64,000 nucleotides of DNA from Halichondria panicea. Lineage: Eukaryota > Porifera > Demospongiae > Suberitida > Halichondriidae. The stretch's first letter is position 1, and every line of letters begins with the position of its first letter. The stretch is taken from positions 5,152,169 through 5,216,168 of the forward strand of contig NC_087386.1 in assembly GCF_963675165.1 (NCBI RefSeq), read 5' to 3'. Shown one piece after another: positions 10,886 to 41,300 of the stretch. The notes beneath the pieces are model-generated. The model had not been told where the DNA came from, did no database searches, and saw only the letters and a program-made list of their open reading frames with translations. The translations under genes were made by a program, and so were the position numbers.

Positions 10886-11393
10886 ACACAAAAATGAGCT
10901 GTTTGAGCGAACTAGACACTTTCATGCATGGGCTGCTTTAACTGCTAATGAGACAGTAGTTAGGCATGAAACTTTTAGGCGATCTTCGAAGGCGACAAAA
11001 ACACTGTTTTCTAATCGTCGCTTTATAGATTCACGATCATTCCCCATGCATAATTGTATCTGTTTTTCCGCTGTGCACGTGCAATTAAAGCTCAACTCGC
11101 AGGGTGAATGCATGAGCATCTAGTTCTTTATATCTTTGCAATTTAAGTTCTTAGCTTAATTCTTGAACTAAAAATAGGGTCCATACAGACCATACATAAT
11201 TATAAGTCTTTGATATGACTATTTTTAATGAACCTCCCATCAGAGGACAACCTCCTAAAAGAGGACAAAAGGTTTGCTCCCAAAGTGAAAGTCCTTTATT
11301 CGGAGGTTCCACTGACTGTATAATTATAGTAGCAAGTTTATATAATTATTATACGTACTCCTTATAGCCCTACTATTTTTAAAACATACTTAC
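10310..11393. other. Intergenic with microsatellite; expected 3' exon of the 13465 receptor not found
   Basis: Continuation of duplicated copy B to 11103, then unique AT-rich sequence. The minus-strand receptor upstream ends in a donor at 11393-11388, so at least one 3' exon is expected around or beyond here. No tail-like reading frame was recognised. Confidence 0.4.
10822..10884. repeat. (GT)n microsatellite
   Basis: About 31 GT units; expanded relative to the matching tract at 3091-3122. Confidence 0.95.
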
Positions 11394-13465
11394 TTCGCCT
11401 GGCAAATTTTAGATCTCTCTTGTCCAGTGCCCTCAAAACACACTTAACGAAACACAGCAGTGGGACACTCAGTATACAAATCAAAATCACAGTTGATACA
11501 CTCGCTAATGCGATTATAATCACTTCTGGATTCGTACAACACTGAGCTTCCTTCTTATTGTTACCCCCTTCAATCGTCATTCCTAGTGTGGTCGGAGTGG
11601 GTGTGGGAGTTGGTATGCTTATTTCACAGCATTCTGGTTCTGCTAGAATTTCCCAGTAGGTGGAGTCGTACCGACTTGATGGGCATGGGGTGGTCACTCC
11701 ATTTGGCTGGTATAAGTGCAGGGTTTGTGACTGTGAGAATTCAAAAATTCCAATATTTGAGCTCCCTGGTGGATGCTCTAATATACACCAGTAGTAGCCG
11801 AAATCTGATGTTCCTGTACTAGAAATGGTAAGCTGTCTCTCATAACCATTGATACCACTCAGCTCAGGAGGAATCCGGGGGAGATTTGATGATGAATAGT
11901 AGCGTTCAGTTGCACTGTATTTGCTGGGAGAGGCAGTGATATTTATCCATGTGCTTGGAACCATGTCAGCATTCGGAGACCAATAGAATTCAAAAGAGGG
12001 TCTTGTTGCATTCGTCTCTGCCTCGTACATTAGAGCTGTGCAGTCGACGTAACTTGATCTACCGACAGGATTGCACGCAGGAGTGTACTCTGCTCTTGGT
12101 ACAATCCAAAAGAAGTAATCACAGTCTCCTGCGGTAAATGCATGTATAGCTCAACTATAGGGTTTATTATTAACGATAATTGCATGTGCATGTACTATAT
12201 AGCTCAGCTATAGGATTATAGTAGACTCTTGTTAATCTGGCCACCCTTGGGACAGCTAGTGCAGCTTGGCCAGAATAGCGAGGTGACCGTATTTCAGAAA
12301 ATTGCCGCGGCTAAAACAATCTTACCTCTAATGACTAATTTTGCAGTTCTGTCTTGAGGACAGTGTGGGTTTTAATGCAGGTTCTGTAAACGACGAACAA
12401 AACAAAACAAGGAGTTTTAGAAAAATAGTTTAGTTGCATGCAGTCAGACGTTGAAGAGAGTAGTTTGTGTACTTAGGCTCAGTGGATGGTCTTGGGAGGT
12501 GGAGGTTATCATAATTATGTCCACGAGTTGATACCTCGAGCTTGTCTATGCTCAGAAGTTTTGGTGAAAAGTTCTTGCATGCATGTATACTTATACAGAG
12601 GCGTAGGAAGCAATTTTACATTGGTCAGGCAATTATTACTATGAACTTTGAATAATGAAGGGGATAATGAATCATTCTGCCCAATTTTATCAGCCAAAAT
12701 TTCATATTCTGTTGTAATAAACGTATTGAAACCTAGTTTGGGGCAGCCAGTACGTGGCCAGTATACGGAATAACAAGTGGCCGCAGTAAACATCTAGCTA
12801 GCGATTCGTGCCAAACCAAATGCATGGCCGGTATATCAAGGTGGCTGTACTTCAGAGAGCCAGAATGGCGAGAGTCTACTATAATCATCATTGCTTTGTA
12901 GGATTGCACATTGGTGGTACTAGCTTACAATTATTTCTCCAACACCGTAAATGATTAATTACCTGTATCTATTAACTAGAAAGCATCAAACATTATTATG
13001 CAAACTTTGATCAATTCGCAAATATAAAATCGCAAAACCTACATAATTACACACGATCCTTGCCAGAATGTAATAGATGGATCGCAAAAGGTCCATTTTT
13101 CTGCTGATTTGGCTTACCAGGGGGGGTAGCTATGGTGGCCCTGGTCAGGTATGCTGTGAGCATGAGAGGGGTAGCTATGGTGGCCCTGATCAGGTATGCT
13201 GTGAGCATGAGAGGGGTAGCTATGGTTGGCTTTTAGCAAAGGTTTTTCACCAGCAAAATAATTATTCATTAATTTTAGACATGGCCATAGATAATTATAG
13301 CAGATATCTTCTCTTTTTCTGAGGGAGTTTGCACAAGAGGTTGTAATATGACAGTATCAACTCACCCACTTGTCCTTTTGCAATATTTAGAGCCATCATC
13401 AAGAGCAGAAAAATGGCCATTGCAGACAGGAAGCTTGTTGCCCATGCGCGTCGATCTGTTGTCAT
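11394..13465 (-). CDS. Divergent Ig-like transmembrane protein, 3' end unresolved
   Basis: Exon 1 (13465-13366) encodes an N-terminus with hydrophobic core MAIFLLLMMALNIAKGQV, a likely signal peptide. It splices in phase 1 directly to 12128-11394. Exon 2 carries an Ig-like region (VDCTALMYEAE, FEFYWSP, then SDFGYYWCILEH as the second-Cys motif), a Pro/Thr stalk (SIPTPTPTPTTLG), paired CC residues, a membrane helix (VIIIALASVSTVILICILS) and basic KRDLKFARR. It ends in phase 1 at a gtaagt donor, the same architecture and phase as the receptors to its left, though the sequence is only distantly similar. If that donor were ignored, 15 more residues would follow before a stop. No tyrosine tail was found. 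Its start codon is 71 bases from the carrier gene start on the other strand. Confidence 0.65.
12214..12886. mobile_element. MITE-like element with 16-base terminal inverted repeats
   Basis: Ends gattatagtagactct (12214-12229) and its exact reverse complement (12871-12886), about 670 bases apart. Similarity extends inward imperfectly (atctggcc versus gagccagaat). No transposase reading frame is present. The ends are compatible with a TA target duplication, but the exact boundary is ambiguous. It lies in the intron of the 11394-13465 gene. Confidence 0.6.
13118..13225. repeat. Short outlier array of the 45-base minisatellite
   Basis: About two and a half units of the same 45-base repeat that fills the carrier's first intron (13726-14540), in the same orientation but upstream of the carrier's first exon, inside the intron of the minus-strand Ig-like gene. 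Confidence 0.9.
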
Positions 13466-13536
13466 AGATAAAGTCTTTATTTTCAGTTGTAAACAGTCGA
13501 CCCTGTACCGTTTAATAATTAATAAGGGAAGGGAAG
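13466..13536. promoter_or_regulatory. Probable bidirectional promoter
   Basis: Only 71 bases separate the start codons of the minus-strand Ig-like gene (13465) and the plus-strand mitochondrial carrier (13537). Both 5' untranslated regions and any core promoter must overlap here or sit in the opposing first exon. No TATA box was identified. The pairing is inferred from position. Confidence 0.45.
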
Positions 13537-22004
<8,468 letters not shown>

Positions 22005-22248
22005 CTAGTTTTTTGCTAATTCATTCCCATTTCGATTTTGTTCACTTGTTCTCTAGTTGTTCAATTGACATGTATTTAAAAAATTATTTTGATTCAATTT
22101 GTGTGGTCAATATGTTGTACGATTCATACAGGCATGGCAAAAAAGTTAGATGTAATGTCAGGCACAAAAATAATTTTGTGAGTGCATGAAAAAATAAGAA
22201 TGTGATTGCATTTTAAAATATGTCACAGAAATATGGATTTAGTCTGCT

Positions 22249-22827
22249 TTAATTGCTTTGTGACTTCATTTGGACAAATTGTGAATAGTTACTTGCTGCT
22301 GTGATCTCTTTCTCTCTGCTCCATTCTTTGTCTGAGCAGTCTTTCTTCCAACGTGTTCGTCTATTCTGGTACCATGTTGTCACCTGTCTCTCCTTGAGAC
22401 CGAGCTGAGAGGCCACTTTGTTGCGATCCGTCTTGCTCAAGTATTTCTGTGCACCGAAATGCTTCTCCAAATCTTGTAGTTGCTCAGTGGTAAATATTGT
22501 CCTCTTCTTTTTCTGTGCTGCTCTTGATGTTTTCTTTGGTGGTAGTTGCTTCATATGCTCAGTCCTGGGTTCTGCCTCACTTTCAGAGCAGGAGGGTGAT
22601 ACTGAGTAGTCTCTCTCTCTAGCTACTGGAGTTAGAGTGCTTGCTTTGTGATAGGGGTAGCTAGCAGAGTGGAAGGGTGCACACATGACATAGCCACCCA
22701 TGGACAACCTGGAGGTGGCCAGCCAGTACTTGCAGTATTGCTCTAAGCTCAGTTGAGGCACACTGACTGGAGATGGTTTTGCAGGTGGGCAGTGCAAAAT
22801 TCGATCAATTGAAAAGCTCATCTTCAC
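22249..22827 (-). CDS. Bar-like homeobox transcription factor
   Basis: Intronless reading frame of 192 residues. The N-terminus MKMSFSIDRILH is an EH1-type motif (FSIDRIL), which in ANTP-class factors binds Groucho/TLE co-repressors. The homeodomain spans residues 105-164: KKKRTIFTTEQLQDLEKHF, then AQKYLSKTDR and helix 3 RQVTTWYQNRRTRWKK. R5, W48, N51 and R53 are present. QKYLS..DR together with Thr47, Tyr49 and Thr54 point to the BarH/Barx/Bsh group rather than NK2, Msx or Hex. A short basic/acidic tail follows. It is convergent with the carrier gene (245 bases between stops) and head to head with the coiled-coil gene at 23088. Family placement needs a tree; sponge Bar/Bsh genes are known from the NK cluster. 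Confidence 0.85.
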   Translation of the reverse strand: MKMSFSIDRILHCPPAKPSPVSVPQLSLEQYCKYWLATSRLSMGGYVMCAPFHSASYPYHKASTLTPVARERDYSVSPSCSESEAEPRTEHMKQLPPKKTSRAAQKKKRTIFTTEQLQDLEKHFGAQKYLSKTDRNKVASQLGLKERQVTTWYQNRRTRWKKDCSDKEWSREKEITAASNYSQFVQMKSQSN

Positions 22828-23087
22828 TGGTGATGCTCTGAAGTTCTAGTGGTGGTTGGAGTTATGCCAGCTAATTTTTATGCCAAGCATCGTCGTGGGG
22901 GAGCTGGGGGAGAGGAGCTTGTACACCGCGACTACTTTTCGAAACACAGATAATTATGACTACTTCGCTTATTGGCCGTGGTTAACCACATTAGAGGTCA
23001 ATGGCTGCCATGGCAACTTCGAAGAAATCAACTTAAATGCTATAAACTGGCTTTTGAGCTAATAGAAGAAGTGTAGAGCTGCTGTAA
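22828..23087. promoter_or_regulatory. Shared upstream region of homeobox and coiled-coil genes
   Basis: 260 bases between divergent start codons. No recognised core element. A short interval gcttattggccgtgg includes a CCAAT-type word on the reverse strand. Bidirectional use is inferred from layout only. Confidence 0.35.
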
Positions 23088-34037
<10,950 letters not shown>

Positions 34038-34515
34038 ACTAGAATTTTTATCCTGCTTGTCATGCAAAGTCACTCCCTGTTGATTTTAGTACGTATGCTA
34101 TGTGCTATGGTTTAAGAAGGACAATAATAATCCGTACTATTGTAACGATTTACAGTGGTAAATTACTAATGTAACATGTACAGAGTGGATACATGTACAA
34201 TATTGTATCAGTGCTCAAAACAAAGAAACCAGTAAAACTATTCATTACAGTTTGTATAAAACAGCATCAATAAAGAAAAAAGTTAGTCCACTATTATAGC
34301 TATAGCAGTCTCAATTTTCTCATGGACGTGCCTATAAAACGTATAGAAGACAGTCACGACATATTTATGGTGATTAGTTACGTACATATACATTTACCTA
34401 TACACATGACCGTACGTACAACGTATATTCATACAGTTTAGAAAGTATACATACATGCTGAAAGTCAATCATCATAATTATCATTGCATCTGGAGCTAAA
34501 ATTTCACATAGCTTA
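34038..34515. other. Convergent intergenic region
   Basis: 478 bases between the stops of the coiled-coil gene (+) and the MFS gene (-). It holds an aataaa-type signal near 34270 on the plus strand and otherwise AT-rich sequence. It serves as both 3' untranslated regions. Confidence 0.5.
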
Positions 34516-35837
34516 CTAAACTGGTTTGGTGGAAGTTCCCTCCGCCTCTAGCCTGGCCTTCTTTCGTAGATCAGACCTCATCAGAAAGAAAGTCGCAATG
34601 AACAGCAGAGAGCTCAGGACATACACGCCAGGGAACGTCACACTCAGCGTGATCCTGAGGCTCAACAGGTGAGGGAGGCTCTGTTGTATGGCATTGAGAA
34701 TGGGAGTCACTAGCAGGTTAAAGTTGCCTCCGATTAGCGTGATGATGAAAAGATAGATACTGACAGCCCCGGTACGGACACGACTTGGAGCAAGGTCGAC
34801 AACGAGCGCTGTGGTGACACCGACCCACATCTCACCGATGATGTTGGAGGGGAGGAGAGAGAGAAAGCACCAGGGGTAGGGCAGGAAGAGGGCACCCAGG
34901 GCAAATGGGGCAGCAGCCATCTGGAAGGGAGGGGGGTGCAAATATACGCATATTTACATAATTTGTATTCATAACACCTCTTTAAGACAAAACAAGGCTA
35001 TTATAATGGACAGGAACTCTTATAGTATGGATCACAAGTGCAGTCAATCCACCAAATACAGAACTGTGTAGCTCATAGTGATAAAAAGTGACCAATAACA
35101 GATGCTCCCTTTTGGAGTAGGGCAAAACCTGAAACGTGATAAAGGCTCACCTGACTGATGATGAGCACCCATATCCTCATGTAGGGACTGCGGCCCTTGA
35201 CGAGGATGTCAGAGATGAGACCCCCCACCACTGCTCCTATGGAACCCGCCACCAAGGGAATCCAAGACATCCACCTGAGAGGGAGAGAGGCATTGAATAT
35301 GTGCAGTGAAATACTATGCTTGTTAGATTCATTTAGCTTTAGCACGTACAGTATGAGAAGCTGGCTCAAATATTTTGATCGTATCATTATAGTAAATGTT
35401 CTTAACCTATCACTCCTACATGTACATGTAAGTACTCAATAGTGAATTTTTTTAGATGGTAGGTATGGCCTGAGCAGGTACAAAACGAACCTTCCCATTA
35501 AAAGAATTGTTACATGTACAAGTGTTCAAAATGTTGATACTGCATGTACATAATACCCCCCTACTCACTGTTGGATGGTAGTGGAGCTGTATCCCACCTC
35601 CTCAAAGAACAGCTCAGTGTGATACGCCCAGACATAGCCCCCAGCGTTCCTAATACCCCCTGCCAAGCACAACATGAGCATCCCAGGCATAAAGAAGGTT
35701 TTCAAGAGGAGAACAATACGTTCCTTTAAACTGAGTTTTTTCTCGGATTTTCCAGCTTTATCCACGGCCTTGTTTTGCGAGCGAGGAGGTTCCTTTACTG
35801 TGAAAAGGACCAGAGGAGCAGCTGCAAGACCTGTGTG

Positions 35838-35890
<53 letters not shown>

Positions 35891-38304
35891 CGTGCACATT
35901 TGCAGGAGAATGTGTACGAAGCTGTATCCATATTCAGTTGGATTATAACAATAGTTGATTTTCTACCTGTCTTAATTAACACAGCTGTGCACTCTCAACA
36001 ATCCCAATATCAACTACACAAGTCACATGCTCAGCTTTTACATAACAAATGAACTCAGCCGCATGCTATGGCCTAACTTAATAACCACCAAAGTTGTACA
36101 GATGCGTGCAGAAACATCCTGTAAGGAAGTGGCCTGACATATGTGTGCCAGAATTTGACAAAAAGGACCAATAATGTTGGTACCCAAATAATTATATGTT
36201 TGAGATGCATACCAGAGATTGGAAAGCTTTAGTTTTCAAAAAACTGACCTTCCTAACAACATTATTTTGACAGCTTGAAATTGTGCTCAGGGAGAATTAA
36301 TTGAACCAAAAATCTACTTCACTTCAAATCAGTCCCTTTTTTATGATCCTTCTGCCACACTTTTCAAGCAACTCACAATTTAAAGTAGCCATTGTTTGTA
36401 CATGCAGCTTACCGATGATCCCACTGAGAAAGAAGACCCATCTCCAGCCGATGGTTTGCTTGATGCCGTTCCCGATGGCAAACGAGAGACTGTACCCGAT
36501 GTAGATACCCCAATAGTAGAATCCTACAGAGGTGCCCCGGAACTCTGGGGGGTAGTAGTCGGCCAAAATGGACACGGCAAATGGACTGCAACCAGCAGCA
36601 CTGTGTGTGTGTGTGTGTGTGCATATAATAGACGCATAAAAATGAATTTTGTCCCTAGAAGTAATGTAACTGGATATAGCTACAGTGTACATTAGAATGT
36701 GAAAACGAAAGGTAGCTAGCTTTTGATATAAACTGTATTATAGCATCTACGCACAGAAGATGATAATGGTACATGTATCACTGTCTCGTTGACAAACACA
36801 TTCTAGGCTGTACACAGGAATTGCAAACCTTCCATCTCTTCTGTAAGACCAATACCCCCTCTCCCCCACCACTCACTCACCCAATGGCCAGCACTGCTCT
36901 CACCAATACCCCCTCTCCCCCACCACTCACTCACCCAATGGCCAGCACTGCTCTCAGCAATGCCCCCTCTCCCCCACCACTCACTCACCCAATGGCCAGC
37001 ACTGCTCTCAGCAATACCCCCTCTCCCCCACCACTCACTCACCCAATGGCCAGCACTGCTCTCAGCAATGCCCCCTCTCCCCCACCACTCACTCACCCAA
37101 TGGCCAGCACTGCTCTCAGCAATGCCCCCTCTCCCCCACCACTCACTCACCCAATGGCCAGCACTGCTCTCACCAATACCCCCTCTCCCCTACCACTCAC
37201 TCACCCAATGGCCAGCACTGCTCTCAGCAATACCCCCTCTCCCCCACCACTCACTCACCCAATGGCCAGCACTGCTCTCACCAATACCCCCTCTCCCCCA
37301 TCACTCACTCACCCAATGGCCAGCATTGCTCTCAGCAATACCCCCTCTCCCTCACCACTCACTCACCCAATGGCCAGCATTGCTCTCAGCAATACCCCCT
37401 CTCCCCCATCACTCACTCACCCAATGGCCAGCACTGCTCTCAGAAGTACCAGTTGCCAGTACGAAGTCACGAAACCTGTCACTCCCACAGCAAGGCTCCA
37501 GATCACCAGACAGATGACCAACCAGACTGTCCGTCTTCCATAGTCCGCCAAGAACCCGGTAAAGATGCCAGCAACAATGTAGAGATTATTGAACACTGGT
37601 CCGGCCACCACTTCATACAGGATACCAGTGCCAGAGTACCACCATCTACACGCATCAAATGTCTTGTTCCCCCACTCAAACTTAACGTCGATCGAGTTGT
37701 TGCAGTTTGTCTCATTATTCCTGCAAAATGTCGAGTAATGTACAAAATAAATACAAAACAAAATAAAAATGCTCTACCAGCATTATAACAGTGATTTGTT
37801 TCCGAAACAGAATCCATTATTACAAAGAAGGAAAGCCATTTTTGCGGCTTCTAAAAAATAAAAATAAACTTACTTGATATCGAGGCCATCATAGGACTGA
37901 TTAGAGCACCGCATAGTGATTGTTTCAAACTCATCCAGCACTGTGTGGTTCAGCTCCTTGTTCACCATACACATCTCATCTCCGTACTCCAAGTCGTACC
38001 CAATCTCCGTGACAACGATTGGTAGCGTGTAGCGATCCAACTGATTGATGAGATAGACCAGCAACATCATGAGCAAGACCCAGTGAGCGTAGGGCTTGAC
38101 TCCACGTATCATACGATACACTCCATAACCTGGGATCACGTGTCTGTGCCGAAATATGAAACCACCTTTGATGACTGTTGGTTCACTGTTAATAGTGTCC
38201 TCTGCAGGTCTGGAAGCTCCCTCTGATGTACCATAGGAGGGAGGGCTCGAGAGATCGGCAACCTCGTCATTGACCAGCAGTTCTTTCTTCTCATCGTCTT
38301 CCAT
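34516..38304 (-). CDS. Major facilitator superfamily transporter, Spinster-like
   Basis: Six exons (38304-37874, 37720-37421, 36600-36413, 35830-35569, 35274-35151, 34920-34516) give 569 residues with all phases matching. A cytoplasmic N-terminus of about 70 residues precedes helix 1 (HWVLLMMLLVYLINQLDRYT). An extracellular loop with several N-x-S/T sites and Cys residues follows. MFS motif A is seen as GFLADYGRRTVW, with a counterpart GGLISDILVKGRSP in the second half. Further blocks LADYYPPEFRGTSVGFYYWG and VVDLAPSRVRTGAVSIYLF match the substrate-helix regions of Spinster/organic-solute MFS proteins. The DRYT after helix 1 recalls Spinster proteins. Substrate unknown; Spns proteins move lysosphospholipids or sphingosine-1-phosphate. 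The exon-2 donor is repeated in a 54-base minisatellite. Confidence 0.8.
35838..35886. repeat. (CA)n tract (minus strand) before an acceptor
   Basis: On the coding strand of the MFS gene this CA tract lies just upstream of the cacacag acceptor of exon 4 (35830). Confidence 0.9.
36850..37420 (-). repeat. 54-base minisatellite containing the exon-2 donor of the MFS gene
   Basis: Ten intronic units of 54 bases plus the exon itself (period visible from 36887, 36941, 36995 onward to 37427). On the coding strand each unit contains the last 21-22 bases of exon 2 (gagcagtgctggccattgg) followed by gtgagtgagtgg, a strong donor, then a G-rich run. Units differ by single substitutions. Read through in the exon's frame, the first donor copy meets TGA at once. 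Confidence 0.92.
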
Positions 38305-41300
38305 TCTCTACATGCAGAAAGCCAATAATGTTAGCATTGTATGTACGTATGCTTGTATGAGCATTCAGTTGAACTAGCTGAATTGCACTGGAATAATGCA
38401 GCTCCACCTACCGCTGTCTTTGTTAGATCACTGAGCCTATAGAGAGACCTTGAAGCTCCACAGAAGTTAGTTTGAGCTGCTGTGTAGTGTAGTGCTGTGG
38501 AGAGGTCAGTGTGTGCAGCAGCCCTGGTCACATGTCTGACTGTGTAACCTTGACACAGCTATGAAACTCATTAGCGACCCAATTTGTGGTTTCTTGTTAA
38601 TGCCAACTAATAATTACCTCATGTAACTGGGACATCGCTATAATTATACAGCTTCTACATGTGTCTTTTCAAGTTCTTTAGACGATCCACTTTACAGCTG
38701 ATCTAATAGAAGAATGGACCGGTAACTAACCTCATCGTACCCCGATATAAGTCACACTACCCCCAATAAAGTGAGTTCATAGAAGCAGCTAGACTTTTTA
38801 TATCATGTGGCAGGCTGCATGGCCTATTCTAAAAACTAGTATTCTAGAATGCTACATTTACTGTGTATGATATTGCACTGTGTAGAGAGTGAGTGAGTGC
38901 ACTGGGCTAGCTGTGATACTAGATACTGACTGATAACATCTCAGGAATCGCAAGATATTTCGGATCACTTTTTCAAAGGTATGTTCACCGGATGATTAAT
39001 TTTATTGCAGTTTGTACAGTATGCATTATAATATCTAGTGTGCCCTAGGGACATATTTCCATTAAAGAAAATGCTATGGTAGCTACGTATGTATTCGTTA
39101 ATTTTGTCTGCAAACCTCTTGTGCGTAGACTCTTATGTTTGATGAGTAGCGTGTGTGTGTGTGTGTGTCCTTATGCAACAGCCCCCTTCTATGTATGGTG
39201 ACAAAGAGTAGCTTGATGTGATAAAGGTCAATTATGTAAGTGCCGTTCAACTCTCAGCTGTATTGAGTAAACTAGGACAAAGTGCTCATTGTTACCATTC
39301 ATTATAATACTGCCTACTATAACATCAAGCCCATTTGTTGGCCGTCGTGACCTTCCTTTAGTGTGTGGGCAGATGGCCTTGTTGCAATTACAAGCTTCTG
39401 CAGCTATTAGTACAAGCTTCCGTACATTTAAGTGGACTTCTTTTAAATTTCGAGCCTCTGTAGCCATTGGTGTGTTTGTGACTAGTGTCTGTACGTGCAT
39501 CAATTGTTTGTGTCAACTCTTTTGTGAGCATACTTTTCTAATCAACCTACATGTATAATAATTTTTATTTATACATGTAGTAGAAGATCATTTTCGTGAG
39601 CTTTCCTTTGTCTGTACTAGAGCTGACTTCGTGAGCTTTTCCTTTGTCTGTACTAGAGCTGACTTCGTGAGCTTTTCCTTTGTCTGTACTAGAGCTGACT
39701 TCTTGAGCTTTTTCTTTGTCTGTACTAGAGCTGACTTCGTGGGCTTTTCCTTTGTCTGTACTAGAGCTGACTTCGTGAGCTTTTCCTTTGTCTGTACTAG
39801 AGCTGACTTTGTGAGCTTTTCCTTTGTCTGTACTAAAGCTGACTTTACTTGTACATCTGGCCTCTCTATACATCCTCCACCTGGCAGAGATGCTAGGATG
39901 TTGTGGGTATGTGGTTGTGTCTACCCTACATAGAAGGAACAACTTTAGAGTCAGGTGGTGGGTGTGTGGTAATAGTTCCTATCAGGCACCCCTCTTAGCT
40001 GGGACACTTGACTCTAACCACAAGACACAGTTTAAGTCCTTTAGTCAAGTGTGTGGTTAAATTAACACTTGTATTAATAGTACTCACAGGAAGAGTTCCT
40101 CAAAAATGTGCTTCCTACATTTCCTAGAAACATGAGTTTGTATAGTTAGAAGTGCCTGCACCTGTACATGTACATGTACACACGCACACATCGACTCCTT
40201 CGATGTAATGTCAAGTGGGGTTTCATGTAGCTAGATATTTGCATCGGCCTTATACTGAAAGCTTTATTTAAAGTATTTGTTAGTTGAATATAATCTGACT
40301 TACATGCTAATGGCTTCTATATATGCATTATGTTAGGTGTGTGCGGGTTAGCAAACCACATCAAAGGATTCGTAGGGGTTTCCCCAAGGATGTCACAAGG
40401 TTTTCCCTGACGTTTTAGGTCATAATGTGATATTGACATCATTTATCATTTAACAACTCTTAGTTCCTGAAAGAATTTGAAGAGTTCCCATAGATGTGAC
40501 CCGTGTAGAGTTGCTAGTGGTAACCCCAGGTCAATTAGTAATGACCTCAGTACACAGTGTACACATGTCAATGTAATGCCTAAATGATATTCATAGCTTC
40601 CAGACCATGTGCTTATGCTAATTACCTTCGACTGATACGGTGTGGCCTGGGTGTACGTGTCTTATTCATGTACTGCTAGAAACTTAGTATGTGATATATC
40701 CTAACAAAATGTAATATATATTATAATTATAGCTAACAAATTCTTATTCATTGAGGCTGATGCCGTGCATGTAGCTAGCTATAGATGTGCGTGTTTGTAG
40801 GGGCGTGCTTAATTATATACATGTTAACTACAATGTATGCATAATTATATTATAGTACGTACTATATATATCCATAATCAATTTTTCATAATAAATTCTT
40901 GATAGCCTGTGTAGGGGAGTAGATACATTTACTAATAGGTACATCTGCTCCCAGCTGTCATGTGAGGTGGTTAGTAATGGACCCCCAGGCTATAATTATG
41001 TCTGACCTATTACAGCCCACCGTGAGAATTAGATCATTATCAGTTGCCAGCCACCTGGCTCTCTGATTATCATATCAGACATAATATGTTTGCATGAGGT
41101 GTTTTCGCCCTTTTAGACCCCCCTAACAATGCTTGCATTATTGTAGTAAATGAAGCATGTCCTTGGCTACATAATGTTGATTGCGTAAGTGGAATAACTC
41201 TAAGCTTCCATTTTTTAAATAATCATGTAGCTTTCACATGTTGACAGAATTTTCACCTCTTTGTAGGAAAGTGCTTGGTATTGTGACACTGCCAAATTTC

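Larger units (their letters stand above)
7577..11103. repeat. Segmental duplication, copy B
   Basis: Second copy of the block at 1-3346, same orientation, offset about 7.6-7.75 kb. It holds the 5' exons of the 6382-8437 receptor, the spacer, the open plus-strand exons at 9505-10309 and a longer GT tract. The long-tail exon of the receptor (6382-7397) lies outside the part that can be compared, because copy A runs off the window. Confidence 0.9.

Noticed and set aside
12326-12387. Splice-flanked candidate exon on the minus strand of the Ig-like gene
   Set aside because: It has acceptor and gtaag donor, but every phase compatible with exon 1 hits a stop; exon 1 joins 12128 directly in phase.
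36773-37543. 256-residue Pro/Ser/Thr repeat ORF on the plus strand
   Set aside because: Antisense translation of the 54-base array in the MFS gene intron, running into antisense of exon 2.
39228-39560. Overlapping 89-91 residue ORFs on both strands
   Set aside because: No recognisable domain; composition hints at an old repeat, but nothing decisive is visible.
39565-39942. 125-residue Ser/Thr/Lys repeat ORF on the minus strand
   Set aside because: Produced by a 36-base tandem repeat; flanks show no coding bias or splice support.
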